This document shows positions 49,530-59,049 of a stretch of DNA of 64,000 bases, piece by piece (position 1 is the stretch's first letter; each line of letters opens with the position of its first letter). A model generated the notes under the pieces. That model searched no databases and was not told the DNA's origin. It saw nothing but the letters and a program-made list of their open reading frames with translations. Source of the stretch: Streptomyces sp. NBC_00285 (lineage in GTDB: Bacteria > Actinomycetota > Actinomycetes > Streptomycetales > Streptomycetaceae); the NCBI RefSeq assembly GCF_036174265.1, contig NZ_CP108055.1, forward strand, positions 7,192,001 through 7,256,000, in the 5' to 3' direction. A program made the translations under genes and the position numbers.

Positions 49530-52469
49530 CTACAGTCGCGCCGCTCGGGTCGTCGCCTCGTCAAACAATGACAACTGCTCCTCATCGTCCTGCGGTTCCG
49601 GTTCCCTTGCCAGACCCGGGGCCGCGCCCGCGTCTGGGTCGGTGTCGGCCGCAGCGTCCGCCAAGGGCGGCTCGTCCCCTTCCGCACGCGTCGGTAGGAC
49701 GTACTCCTGCGCGAGGCCGGCGAGATGCAGCGGCAGCGGCAAGCTCAGCGCGTCCGGCAGGTCGGGGGCCTGGCGGAGCTGATGCGCTGCGAGCGCCACC
49801 GCCTCGGGGGAGTCACCATCCTCCGGCTGACAGCCGAGGACCGTGAACTCGACGAGTCCCGGGTTCCATGCGGCCTTGTCGGTGTCGACGGTCAGCTTTC
49901 CCTTGGTGTTCACCCGGGGGGCGAGCTTGTCGGCGGCCACCGACAGTTTGAAAGTCCGCGCTTTCGGTGTGGTGGACCAGAAGACACGGGCCGTCTCCGG
50001 GCCGGTATTCGGGTTCGTCCACAGATGGGCCGCGAGGCCGTTCGCCCCGTCCGGGTTCACTCCCCACCACTGTGCCGTTTCCCGCCCGCGTGACGTGCGC
50101 ACCCGCACCAGGCGCAGGTCCGGATCGAGACGGCGTGCGGGCGCGTGACCGTCACGGAACTTGTCGGCCACCACCTTGCCGTCCTGCAGCCACGTCCAGT
50201 GCGAGCGCATGTTCTGCCCGTGGGCCAGCAGCATCGTTGGCGTACCGCGCAGGGAGCGGCGCACTCGCTGGATCCACTCCTCGGCGGCCCGGCGCTGCTC
50301 GGCCATGTCCGCCCACCACGACGGGCGGGAGACGGGACCGTCGCCGCCGCGCGGAGCGGGCAACGTGCCCGGGGCCGGTACTTCTGCGCGCTTGGTCAGC
50401 CCCAGCAGCATCGCCGGATATGGCACCCAGGCCCGCACCTCGTCGTCCCAGCCCTCCACCCGCGCCAGACCCTGTCCGGACACCTCCGGCGTGACAAGCA
50501 CCGCGACCGGCACGTGCCCGGCCCAGCGCGTACGGCTGCGACGATTCTTGCGGACCATCCACACGGCCGCGTACCGCATACCCGAGGGAAGCCGCTCACC
50601 GAGACTGTGCTCGGGGTGGATCCGTACGCCGAGCTGGCGCAGACCGTCGTCCCAGGCCTTGGCCGCGCGGAAGTCCTTGTTCTTCTCGCTGTTGTAGCCC
50701 TTGGCCCTTTTCGGTACGGCCATGAACTGGGTGAGGACACCGGCGTCCGCGCAACCGAGCCGCAGAGCGAACTTGGCGTCGTGGTCCGAGGAGGTGAAGT
50801 CCTTGGCCCGGTCGATCTCCACCAGGGCGAGGGAGGGAACGAGGGAGGGCATGTCCTCTGCGACGAAAGCCGCCACTTCCCGGCGCCGGACACCGAGTGC
50901 GGTGGTAACCGCCTCGCGCGAGTGCCGGGATCCCCCGGGCAGCGTCAGGTCGTGGCCCAGCGAGCGGGTGAGCTTGCGGCAGCGCAGCCGTACCGTCAGC
51001 TCGGGAGTCTGCCACTCCAGCACGACCGTGCCGTCGAAGGCGCCGGCGTCCTCCGGCGCACCTCCGTCCCCCTTGAGGTCCAGATGGGCGATCAGGGCGG
51101 CCACTGCGGTGTCGCGCATCTCGGACGTCTGCCAGAACAACCCGGCGTCCAGGAGTGGCAGTTCACCGGGGTCCGCGTCCGGGGCCAGGCACCGCAGCGC
51201 GAAGGCGGCTCCCTGTCGGCGGGCCTCCGTCCGCTGCCGTTCCTCCGCGGCCTTCTTCGTCGCTTCGGACGGTTCCCGGCGCGGGTTGGCAGGAGTGCTC
51301 CCCGACAGACGGGTACGCACCAGCGCGGGCGCCGGACGCAACTGTTCCGGCAGTGCCTCTTCGGCCCACTCGACGATCCTCGAACGCTGGTCGGGCATCA
51401 GACCGGTTCCCACCTCGTGCGACCCCATCGCGGTGCTGTGTACGACGGCGGCCCGCATCCCGTCCTCCAGCCACTCGGCCGGGGCGGTGAGAACGGACTC
51501 GGCGTCGGGGAACGAATCGGTCAGTGACATACTCCGCAGCATCCCGGCGGGGCCGCCGCCCACCCAGTCATAGCCGCCCTTGTTCCACCCGAGGCGGGCG
51601 AGAGCGAACCGGTCGCTCGCCGGGGCTCCGGGCAGCCATGGCACCCGGGGGCGCAGCAGCACCGTGGTCCTGCGGCCGTACGGCAGATACAGCCGCCCCG
51701 ACTTGACGCCGACGTGGGTGGCGTACCGCCGGATGTGGGTGTGCAGGTGAAAGCGGGGCAGCGGGTCGAACGGCACCGTCTGAAGGGTGATGTTCAGGAC
51801 GACGGAGAACCACTCCGTGCCCCGGCTCCCTTCGTGCTTCAGCGCCTGCGACACCAGCTCGGCTCCCTGGTCGCGGGGCCCGCGCGGCATGGCGCGGAAG
51901 CGCAGCCGCCCCGCGCCGAAGTCGTACGGCTCCAGTTCGTCGAGGAGTCGCCGGGCCAGCCAGTCCGTAGTCAGCTGGAACTGGCGGGGATCCGGGGCCG
52001 CCGTGCCGCCGGGGGTGGTCGGGCAGCGCAGCAGTTCCACCTCCACACCCTCCTGCCACTCGGGAGGGGCCTCGAACAGGGCGTCCCTGGTCTCGTTCAG
52101 CAGCGACCGGTACTCGCGCTCCGGACGGAGATCCTTCAGCCAGGCTCCGACGAGAGCCCGGAAAGCCGTGTCGGGCAGAGGATCCGGGATGTCCTCCGGC
52201 ACGTACAGCCAGAAGTCCGGGCCTTCGCCCCGGTACAGGGACGGTCGCGGGCGCACCAGGACATCGGGTGCGAGTGCATGGATCACCTGATCCATGCGGA
52301 AGGTGGGGACCGTCTCCAGCGGTTTGTCGCGGCCCGCGCCGCACAGCGCGAGCAGCGGGCCGCGCCACTGTTCGGGAAAGGGCAGAGCCCGGTACCGCCC
52401 CGTCACCGAGGCGTCGCGGGAGACGGGCAGCGAGGAAGCGGTTCGGATGGAGTCGTAGCGCTGAGCCAT
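49530..52469 (-). CDS. PIWI-RE-type Argonaute-like protein
   Basis: 979 residues, last gene of the operon, 15 bases after the helicase stop. It resembles the prokaryotic PIWI-RE family: the N-terminal module has LNITLQTVPFDPLPRFHLHTH and RLYLPYGRRTTVLLRP; the middle has AAVVHSTAMGSHEVGTGLMP; the PIWI/RNase H-like part (about 600-900) has LALVEIDRAKDF and VPVAVLVTPEV; and the C-terminal part has AWNPGLVEFTVLG and the LSLPLPLHLAGLAQEYVLPT ending. The family is defined by a conserved Arg and Glu in the PIWI domain. Candidates here are the Arg of RVFWST and the Glu of LVEFTV, but I cannot prove them. Predicted to bind nucleic-acid duplexes, possibly R-loops, in defence against invading DNA. Confidence 0.75.
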   Translation of the reverse strand: MAQRYDSIRTASSLPVSRDASVTGRYRALPFPEQWRGPLLALCGAGRDKPLETVPTFRMDQVIHALAPDVLVRPRPSLYRGEGPDFWLYVPEDIPDPLPDTAFRALVGAWLKDLRPEREYRSLLNETRDALFEAPPEWQEGVEVELLRCPTTPGGTAAPDPRQFQLTTDWLARRLLDELEPYDFGAGRLRFRAMPRGPRDQGAELVSQALKHEGSRGTEWFSVVLNITLQTVPFDPLPRFHLHTHIRRYATHVGVKSGRLYLPYGRRTTVLLRPRVPWLPGAPASDRFALARLGWNKGGYDWVGGGPAGMLRSMSLTDSFPDAESVLTAPAEWLEDGMRAAVVHSTAMGSHEVGTGLMPDQRSRIVEWAEEALPEQLRPAPALVRTRLSGSTPANPRREPSEATKKAAEERQRTEARRQGAAFALRCLAPDADPGELPLLDAGLFWQTSEMRDTAVAALIAHLDLKGDGGAPEDAGAFDGTVVLEWQTPELTVRLRCRKLTRSLGHDLTLPGGSRHSREAVTTALGVRRREVAAFVAEDMPSLVPSLALVEIDRAKDFTSSDHDAKFALRLGCADAGVLTQFMAVPKRAKGYNSEKNKDFRAAKAWDDGLRQLGVRIHPEHSLGERLPSGMRYAAVWMVRKNRRSRTRWAGHVPVAVLVTPEVSGQGLARVEGWDDEVRAWVPYPAMLLGLTKRAEVPAPGTLPAPRGGDGPVSRPSWWADMAEQRRAAEEWIQRVRRSLRGTPTMLLAHGQNMRSHWTWLQDGKVVADKFRDGHAPARRLDPDLRLVRVRTSRGRETAQWWGVNPDGANGLAAHLWTNPNTGPETARVFWSTTPKARTFKLSVAADKLAPRVNTKGKLTVDTDKAAWNPGLVEFTVLGCQPEDGDSPEAVALAAHQLRQAPDLPDALSLPLPLHLAGLAQEYVLPTRAEGDEPPLADAAADTDPDAGAAPGLAREPEPQDDEEQLSLFDEATTRAARL

Positions 52470-52484
52470 GAGAGGGTCCTTCGT

Positions 52485-55400
52485 TCAGGAGGTGTGGTGG
52501 GTGATGTCCCGCAGCGCGTTGTAGAGGGGCGCGTACAGGAGACGGGCGACCGCGGGATCGCCCGGATCGGGGCAGTCGGGCGGCACGGTGGCTTCAGCGA
52601 AGTACGGGGCGAGGACGTCCCGCAGGCCGGTCAGCAGCCCGTCCTCCTGCGGGAGCGGGGACGCCGCCGCTCCGGGAGACAGCAGCCTGGCGGTGCGCGG
52701 AGCGAAACGGGCATCGACGAAGACCACCCGGGCCGGCACACCACCGCGTACCAGCCGGCCGATGACCTGCCAGATCGTCACCAACTGGTCCCAGGTGAAA
52801 GACCGTTTCTCGTGGTCGGACAGTCGCGAGTAGATGTAGCGGCGGGACAGCAGCCTGCGCCACTCGCCGCGCGCCACATGACGGAACGCGAGTCCCGCTT
52901 CGTCGAGACTGTCTGCGGCGACCGCCAGCTTGGTGAACGTGCCCTGTTCCAGGCCGGGTTCGTCGCGGGCGAAACGGGTGGCCCAGTCGTTGATCGCGAA
53001 CACGGCGAGAGCCAGGTCGTCCGGGCGCGGATGCGGCCGGGCCAGGAAGAGGGCCGTGCCGAAGGCCGCGTTGCGCTGGGCATTGAGGATGTTGTGGCCG
53101 CGCTCGACCGCCATGAGCGGGGCGATGAGGAGTTCCGCGCTGCGGTCCTCGGCGAAGGAGGCCAGATCACCTCGGCGCAGCGCGGTGGCGCGGTCGGATC
53201 CGGAGGACGTCGGCCCCGAGCCGCGTACCGCCTGGTCCAGATCGGCGTCATCGGCGGCCAGCACCCGGACGCGGCCGTGCCAGCGTTCCATGCCGTGCAG
53301 CACGTCCGCGACGGTGTTCGCTTCCTTGTAGCTGCCGACCAGCAGGACCGCCCGCCGCCGGCGGTCGTCGGCGATCTTTGCCAGTTCCTGCTCGAGGGGG
53401 CTCGGGGCGCCGCCGCGGCCCGGGGATCCGAGCCTGCTCGCCAGTGCCCGCGCCGCGGCCGGCCGGGTCTTCGGCTCAGTGCCCGACAGGCTCATCGGGC
53501 GGCCCTCGTCGTCGTAGAGGAAGTGCGTGGTGAATACCGACTTGCTCACGGCCTCCAGCGAGCGTGGAGACGGTTTGAGTACGGCGCCGACCGGCGCGAG
53601 TACATGGGCGCGGGTGGACGACCCGGCCCAGCTCGTTCCGGACAGCAGCACCACATGCGGGCCCCGGCGGCCAGCGCCCGGGTCGGCTCCCACCTCGTGC
53701 AGCGAGAGAAGAAGTTCACGGCCGACGCCCGCACAGCGGAAGAAGCGCAGGGTGCCGCTGTGCCGTCCGTCGACGTCCCTTTCCCGGTCGTCGGGCAGAT
53801 ATTGGAAACCGAGGACGTTGCCCATCGGGGCCTCCGGGACCAGCGGCGCGTAGTCCAGGGGAGGTCGGCGGGAGAGCTCGTTGCCCGTCGAGTCCAGGTG
53901 CAGGGCGGCCTCCACCTGCGGCCACAGGAAGACCAACCGGTCCAGGCGGTGGTTCAGGGCGCTGAGCAGCAGCATGAACTCCAGCCGTCGGGCGGTGAGA
54001 TCGAGCCAGGTCTCGTCCTTTGCCCGGGAGTCGGCGGGGCCCTCGGCGAGCAGCGGGTGCAGTACGGCGAGGACGCGGGCGCGGGTGTCGGAGGAGGACA
54101 GCGTCGTCAGCAGATCCTGGGCCAGCCGCACCAAATCGTCAGTCGTGCTTCCGTAGGGCCCGAGGCCGCCCAGGGGATCGTCGCGGAACGTGTCGAAGAG
54201 GTCCGTCAGCTCTGTGCGGCGGGCGTCGGAACCGGGGCCCGACGGCTCCGGCTCCGCAGCGTCGTCCTCGTATGCCTCGTACAGCTCCGCCTCGTCCGCC
54301 ACCCCGTCGGGGGCTCCCGGGGTGCGCTCCGGGGCGAACCAGTCGCCCAGCAGTTTCTCCTGCAGGGTCCAGGGGCTGAAGTACTCCATGTCGGCCCACT
54401 CGCGCAGCTCCTCGTCGGAGATCAGCAGCTTGTACAGCCGGTCGGTGGCGGCGTGCACCACCGTCAGCGAGGCGGACCAGCGCTCGATCTCCTGGTCCGT
54501 GAGCGGCAGCCGGCCCTGCCGGGAAAGTTCCTCGATCCGGTGTGTCTGGAGCTGGTCCAGCCAGGACTCGGGGCCGGGCGAGACCAGCGTCGCCGACGGG
54601 GCGAAGATCTCGTCCAGCTTCATCTGCACCGAGTCGGCCTCGTCGACGATGATGATGTCGCTGCGCAGACAGGCCAGTTCGAGGTGGCGCAGCCGTTCGT
54701 CGCCCAGGTGCCGCGGCACGGATGTCTGCACCAGGCTCGCCGGGTTGGCCACCCAGATCTGCGCGTCGACGAGTTTGCGCGCCGAGCGGTGACGCGGGCA
54801 GGCGTACCACAGGGGGCACCCATGGGGAGTGCCCTTGGCCTCTGGCGGGTGCGGCTGGGCGGCTCGCTCGGGTCGGGCCGGACGACCCGGCCGGTACGGC
54901 TCGGGCAGGGGAACGGTGTCCGGCTCCTTCTTTGCGGCCCGGCGTTTCTCCGGATACAGCGAGGTGCAGGGCGCGTCCGCGAACCGCAGCGGCTCGGCTG
55001 CCTCGGTGCCGCGCAGCGCGTTCACCACGCACACCGTGCTCAGGTCGTCGAAGCCCGGCAGGTCATGGTCGAGGAGGTTGTCCAGGCCCCGGGAGGCCAG
55101 TCTGCGGTGCAGCCGTTGCACATGCGTCTCACGCGTGGTCAACCCCAGGACGGGGGTCGCGGCGAGTCCGAGGTCGCGCAGCAGCGCGCTGAGCCGCAGC
55201 TGCTCCGCCACATCCCCGACGACGATCGTTGTCCGCAACTTCGGCTCCTGACGGGCGCCCCACACGGCGATCAGTGTCATCAGCGTGGACTTGCCCGCGC
55301 CGACCATGCCCGCGAGGTGCAGCAGGCCGTCCAGACGCAGGTCGCCGTCCTCGGAGAAGCCGAGCCGGTCGGCGTCGCGCGGAGCGATGTGGAGTTCGGA

Positions 55401-56096
55401 CAGCCTGTCCTCCCAGTACCCGGGGCTCTCGACGTGCTCCTGCCGCTCGATCCGGTCCATCCAGCGTGCGGTCTCGACGAGGTCCGCCCGCTTCAGAGTG
55501 ATCGGCTCACCGCGCCCCGGACGCCCGCCTTCCGGGGCGTGTCCCGGCACCGGATCGGGCCGCAGGTGCTCCGGCAGCATGACCGAGGTGGGCCGTCGCC
55601 GGTCGACGAAGGTGGCCCGGCCGACGGGTGCGATCGGCAACGCCTTGCGGACCAGCGGGGGAAGAGCGGCGAGCGCGATGTCGTACACAGCGATCCGGTC
55701 GGAGGCGACGACCGGTTCGCTGCGCCGCGCGGGGGCGTCGTCCGCCGGGACGTCATAGGCGCGCAGCCGCTCCGGGAGGGCGGCGTAGGTCTCCAGGGCC
55801 TGGTGCCAGGTACGACGTCGGCGCAGCGTCCACAGCAGATGGCGGCCGGCGGTGAGCAGTACTTCGTGCTCCCGGGTCACCGCGATGCCGCGTGCCCGTG
55901 CGAAGGGATAGCCGCCGAACAGGACGTACGCGCCCCGGGCGGGCTCCTCCGGCGCGAGACGTTCCAGCAGCCGCAGGGCCAGCTCGACCTGGCACAGCAG
56001 GCCGGGTTTCACCCCGGACAGTTCGGCGGGCACCTCCCCCCACAACCGTGAGAGCTCTTTGCTGACAGGCTTGTGCCAGCCGTCGCGGTCACGCAT
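52485..56096 (-). CDS. DinG/XPD-like DEAD-box helicase of the PIWI-RE module
   Basis: 1203 residues. Walker A LAGMVGAGKSTLM near residue 265; DEAD motif IIIVDEADSV near 484; helicase motif VI QVIGRLVRGG near 1112. Cysteines in APCTSLYPE, HGCPLWYACPRH and the nearby VCVVN stretch lie between motifs I and II, where XPD/DinG helicases hold an iron-sulphur cluster. An N-terminal region of about 260 residues is extra. Superfamily 2, expected to unwind DNA 5' to 3' or resolve R-loops. Its first codons overlap the REase gene by 8 bases, so the two are coupled. PIWI-RE genes are known to sit with just such a helicase. Confidence 0.85.
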   Translation of the reverse strand: MRDRDGWHKPVSKELSRLWGEVPAELSGVKPGLLCQVELALRLLERLAPEEPARGAYVLFGGYPFARARGIAVTREHEVLLTAGRHLLWTLRRRRTWHQALETYAALPERLRAYDVPADDAPARRSEPVVASDRIAVYDIALAALPPLVRKALPIAPVGRATFVDRRRPTSVMLPEHLRPDPVPGHAPEGGRPGRGEPITLKRADLVETARWMDRIERQEHVESPGYWEDRLSELHIAPRDADRLGFSEDGDLRLDGLLHLAGMVGAGKSTLMTLIAVWGARQEPKLRTTIVVGDVAEQLRLSALLRDLGLAATPVLGLTTRETHVQRLHRRLASRGLDNLLDHDLPGFDDLSTVCVVNALRGTEAAEPLRFADAPCTSLYPEKRRAAKKEPDTVPLPEPYRPGRPARPERAAQPHPPEAKGTPHGCPLWYACPRHRSARKLVDAQIWVANPASLVQTSVPRHLGDERLRHLELACLRSDIIIVDEADSVQMKLDEIFAPSATLVSPGPESWLDQLQTHRIEELSRQGRLPLTDQEIERWSASLTVVHAATDRLYKLLISDEELREWADMEYFSPWTLQEKLLGDWFAPERTPGAPDGVADEAELYEAYEDDAAEPEPSGPGSDARRTELTDLFDTFRDDPLGGLGPYGSTTDDLVRLAQDLLTTLSSSDTRARVLAVLHPLLAEGPADSRAKDETWLDLTARRLEFMLLLSALNHRLDRLVFLWPQVEAALHLDSTGNELSRRPPLDYAPLVPEAPMGNVLGFQYLPDDRERDVDGRHSGTLRFFRCAGVGRELLLSLHEVGADPGAGRRGPHVVLLSGTSWAGSSTRAHVLAPVGAVLKPSPRSLEAVSKSVFTTHFLYDDEGRPMSLSGTEPKTRPAAARALASRLGSPGRGGAPSPLEQELAKIADDRRRRAVLLVGSYKEANTVADVLHGMERWHGRVRVLAADDADLDQAVRGSGPTSSGSDRATALRRGDLASFAEDRSAELLIAPLMAVERGHNILNAQRNAAFGTALFLARPHPRPDDLALAVFAINDWATRFARDEPGLEQGTFTKLAVAADSLDEAGLAFRHVARGEWRRLLSRRYIYSRLSDHEKRSFTWDQLVTIWQVIGRLVRGGVPARVVFVDARFAPRTARLLSPGAAASPLPQEDGLLTGLRDVLAPYFAEATVPPDCPDPGDPAVARLLYAPLYNALRDITHHTS

Positions 56097-57270
56097 CGCG
56101 GTCCTCCTGCGCGCGGCCGGTCCCGGTCCGCTTCATACGGGCCCGGGCCCGGGCGACCAGTTCGGTGTCGGTGAGCAGCAGCAGATCCCTGGCCGCCGCG
56201 GGGCGGTTGCGCTCGAAGGAGGCGACATAGCCTGGCCGATCGTCGGCCCGGGCCCGGGGTACCACCCAGAACGCCTCGTCGTACCGGGGCTCCGGAGGCA
56301 CGGGCCGTGCGGCCCGGCCGAGGAAGGCAGGGTGGGCCCAGTCCTTCACATCGACTGCCCACACCCAGCCGTCGGCGAAGGTGATGTGCACGTCGTACGC
56401 GTCGTACGCCGGCCACATCCGCACACGCAGTCCGAGAGCCGTTAGCCGCGCCTCCAGCTCCACCTCGGCCCGTCCAGGACCGGTCACGAACTGACGCAGT
56501 GGCCGCTCCAGCTGGAGCAGCCCGCCGGCCTCCTCCTTCTGGATTCGGCGTCCCACCGGGGGCGGCCCGAGACGGCGGCAGCGATCGCGCTCGCACCACC
56601 AGCCGCCGCCGTGCAGCAACGGGGTCAACAGGGTCAGGCAGCGTCCGCAGACCGCGTAGGTGTCGCCCCGCAGATAGCTGTCGGGAACGGGCTGGTAGAT
56701 GCGGCGCAGCAGCTCCTTGACCGGGTCGAGGACGTGATCCACCGACACCGCGAACTCTTCCGCGGCGGTGAGCACCGGCCGGGTGACCAGCAGCCGCCGG
56801 AACTCGGTGTACGCCTCCTCCTCCCCGTACTCGCGGCACAGCCGCAGCGCGGCCCGGATGATTTCCCGGTCACGCAGGACGAGGGCGCTGTCCCTGGTCT
56901 GTTCCGCCCATTCGTGGCACAGCTCGGTCGGCCGTGAGGAGTCCGGGTCCAGCAGCAGGTCGGCGGGGCCCACCGCGTCGGGCGGGAGATCGACCGGCCA
57001 GTCGGCCACGGGGCGTTCCCGGCACCACGACAGAAGGTCGGGGAGGCTCGTCGGGGGCTCGGCACGCCGTTCCAGGCAGGCCAGGACGGTCCGGTCCAGG
57101 GCGCGCTGGACCTCGGCCGGGTACGGCAGAGTGAAGGAGTCCAGTCCGGTCTCGGCGTCCAGCGCCGTGAGTGCCGAGGCCAGCGTGCGCATCAGCGGGA
57201 TGCCGTCGTGGGCGGACCAGTCGGCGGCGTGGACGGGCAAGCCGTCCTCGTTCGCGGGCACGGCGTTCAC
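56089..57270 (-). CDS. REase-fold nuclease of the PIWI-RE module
   Basis: 393 residues from GTG 57270 (GGAGG upstream, GTGA overlap with the preceding gene). The N-terminal about 200 are helical. A CxxC...CxxxxC set (YAVCGRCLTLL, WWCERDRCRRL) in the middle looks like a zinc ribbon. The C-terminal part holds the nuclease core: LRVRMWPAYDAYDVHITF, then WVWAVDVKDWAHP, where the D and the V-D-V-K strand form PD-(D/E)xK. FWVVPRAR follows. Matches the endonuclease third gene of PIWI-RE modules in size and place. Predicted to cut DNA guided by the partner proteins. Confidence 0.75.
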   Translation of the reverse strand: MNAVPANEDGLPVHAADWSAHDGIPLMRTLASALTALDAETGLDSFTLPYPAEVQRALDRTVLACLERRAEPPTSLPDLLSWCRERPVADWPVDLPPDAVGPADLLLDPDSSRPTELCHEWAEQTRDSALVLRDREIIRAALRLCREYGEEEAYTEFRRLLVTRPVLTAAEEFAVSVDHVLDPVKELLRRIYQPVPDSYLRGDTYAVCGRCLTLLTPLLHGGGWWCERDRCRRLGPPPVGRRIQKEEAGGLLQLERPLRQFVTGPGRAEVELEARLTALGLRVRMWPAYDAYDVHITFADGWVWAVDVKDWAHPAFLGRAARPVPPEPRYDEAFWVVPRARADDRPGYVASFERNRPAAARDLLLLTDTELVARARARMKRTGTGRAQEDRDA

Positions 57271-58958
57271 CGGGCCTCCAGGTGGGACCGGCCGACGGCG
57301 CAGTGGCCGAGCATCTCGCAGCCCGCGCAATGACCCCCCGGCTTCGGGGCGTACGTCTCGTCGACGGCCCAGGGACCCGCCAGCTCCGCGATGATGCGGC
57401 GCGCCTCGGCCTGCGTCTCCGGCTCGCCGGGGTCGATCTCCTCGCAGCCCGAGCTGCCCTCGTACAGCATCTCCAGTTCGATCAGCGACCGGCGCGGATC
57501 GCCACCCGGCACGCCCGCCGCCATCAGCAGGACTGCGAAGGGCAGCTGCGGGTAGGTCTCCATCAGCTCCCGCCCCTCCCAGGGGCGCCGGGAGGCCGTC
57601 TTCGTCTCGTGCCAGATCCATCCGCCGGAACGGGTGTAGAGGAGGTCGGGGTCGGCGATGAGGAGCACGTCGAGCTCGGGGTCGTACGCGGTCAGGCGCG
57701 GCTGCACACGTACGTCCTCATCGGGCCGGAGTCCGTCGAGGGGGCAGTCGAGCAGGTGCTGGGCGAGCATGGCGAGGGCAGGGGGCTGTTCGGCCTCGGA
57801 GAGCCCCGGGAGGCTGGCGGGGAGAGTGGCGCCATCGCAACTCCCTTGGCGATGCCGCTCGTTGAGCCAGTCATCGACCGCCCGCCCCCTTCGGACGGGT
57901 TCACTCTCGGGCTCGCTGGACCGGAGGTGAAGTACTCGGGTGAGGTGGAACTGGGCGGGACAGCGGGAGTGCACGCGCAGATCGGTGGCGGAGACCGAGC
58001 GGCGTTTGCGGGGCAGGCGCGGTCCGGGTACGCCGATCAGACCGTTCACGCGGGGCGGTTGTTCACAACCCGTCAGTCCTTCGCACCGCTCGCACCCGGA
58101 GCCGGGGTTGAGCCGGTCGTCCTCGGCCACGCGGGCCAGTACGGGCTTGGCATGCAGGGTGAACTCATGGACCGTCCGGCCGGCGTCCCAGTCTGCGAGG
58201 ACGATGTGCCGACCGTCCCCGCAGCCGATGCCGATGACCCTGACCTGCCGTGGAGGAACGGTGCTGCCCGCCACGGGGCGGTGGATGTCGCCGAAGGCGG
58301 CCCGCGTGGGAACCCCGGTGGCGGTGACGGCGGCTGCTTCGGCGATCTCCCCGAGCGGGCGGTCCTCCTTGACCGTGTTCACGGAGAGGAGCCACAGCTC
58401 GCGCTCCGAGCCGTCCGAGGATGAGTACCGCCGCCCCCAGGCAGTGCGTTCGTACCGCGTCGCCCCTCGCTCGTCCGGCGCATCGCCCGGCGACTGGGCG
58501 ATCGCGGTCCACTGCGCGTGCACGGCGGTCGTCGCGGGGCGCCCGAGCTCGCGACGGTCAGTTTCGGACGCCTCGCGCGCGGCCAGGTAGTTGCTTACCG
58601 CCATCTCGGCCCAACTGGCGTGACCCGGATGGCATTTCGTGCTGCGATGGAGCCGCCGCAGCGCGGCCTGCGGATCCATTCCCTCGTACTCGATGAGGTC
58701 CAGGGTGCGCATCACCGGCCCGAGCGCGAAGTCCTCAAGGGGCTTTCCGCGCGGTCGTTCCGGTGCCTGCACCACGAGCGGCCTGGCCCGCAGGGCGTTT
58801 CCCCGGGGGCAGTCCTGCGGATCCTCGCGGAGCAGAGGCAGCGAAGTCCGGATGAGCCGGGTGTCGCCGACTGTGCCGGGCGGAGGCTGATAAAGCGTCA
58901 CGCTGTCTCCCTCGCGGCGGAGTTGGAGAAGGGAACCCATGACCTCAGGGAAGCGCAT
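57267..58958 (-). CDS. Cas4/RecB-like PD-(D/E)xK nuclease with predicted Fe-S cluster
   Basis: 563 residues. The C-terminal half follows the RecB/Cas4 order: first Cys in VHSRCPAQFHLTRVLHL; RRGRAVDDWLNE; DVLLIADPDLLY (metal Asp); WIWHETKTA (E-x-K); QLPFAVLLMAAG (Q motif); then the final CAGCEMLGHCAVG, giving four cysteines for an iron-sulphur cluster. The N-terminal half (about 1-270) is of unknown family; a second small cluster CERCEGLTGCEQPP lies near 305. Cas4-like enzymes resect DNA ends. First gene of the four-gene operon, GTGA-coupled to the REase gene. No ribosome site precedes ATG 58958. Confidence 0.8.
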   Translation of the reverse strand: MRFPEVMGSLLQLRREGDSVTLYQPPPGTVGDTRLIRTSLPLLREDPQDCPRGNALRARPLVVQAPERPRGKPLEDFALGPVMRTLDLIEYEGMDPQAALRRLHRSTKCHPGHASWAEMAVSNYLAAREASETDRRELGRPATTAVHAQWTAIAQSPGDAPDERGATRYERTAWGRRYSSSDGSERELWLLSVNTVKEDRPLGEIAEAAAVTATGVPTRAAFGDIHRPVAGSTVPPRQVRVIGIGCGDGRHIVLADWDAGRTVHEFTLHAKPVLARVAEDDRLNPGSGCERCEGLTGCEQPPRVNGLIGVPGPRLPRKRRSVSATDLRVHSRCPAQFHLTRVLHLRSSEPESEPVRRGRAVDDWLNERHRQGSCDGATLPASLPGLSEAEQPPALAMLAQHLLDCPLDGLRPDEDVRVQPRLTAYDPELDVLLIADPDLLYTRSGGWIWHETKTASRRPWEGRELMETYPQLPFAVLLMAAGVPGGDPRRSLIELEMLYEGSSGCEEIDPGEPETQAEARRIIAELAGPWAVDETYAPKPGGHCAGCEMLGHCAVGRSHLEAR

Positions 58959-59049
58959 GTTTGTGAACTAAGTCAAGCGATGCCTCTCGCTTGTCTTGTG
59001 AACCGCTATCCTGTGCCTGGGATGGTGCTGCGGTGAACCGGAGGTACGG
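58959..59049. promoter_or_regulatory. Shared divergent promoter region of kinase and PIWI-RE operon
   Basis: 91 bases serving both directions. TTGTGAAC is directly repeated at 58961-58968 and 58996-59003. GGAGG at about 59039-59043 is the kinase ribosome site. Unusually AT-rich for the window. Confidence 0.5.

Noticed and set aside
51714..56051. 1445-codon plus-strand frame opposite the helicase and PIWI-RE genes
   Set aside because: The minus strand carries recognisable helicase and PIWI-RE motifs over the same DNA. The plus frame shows none and is compositionally a shadow.
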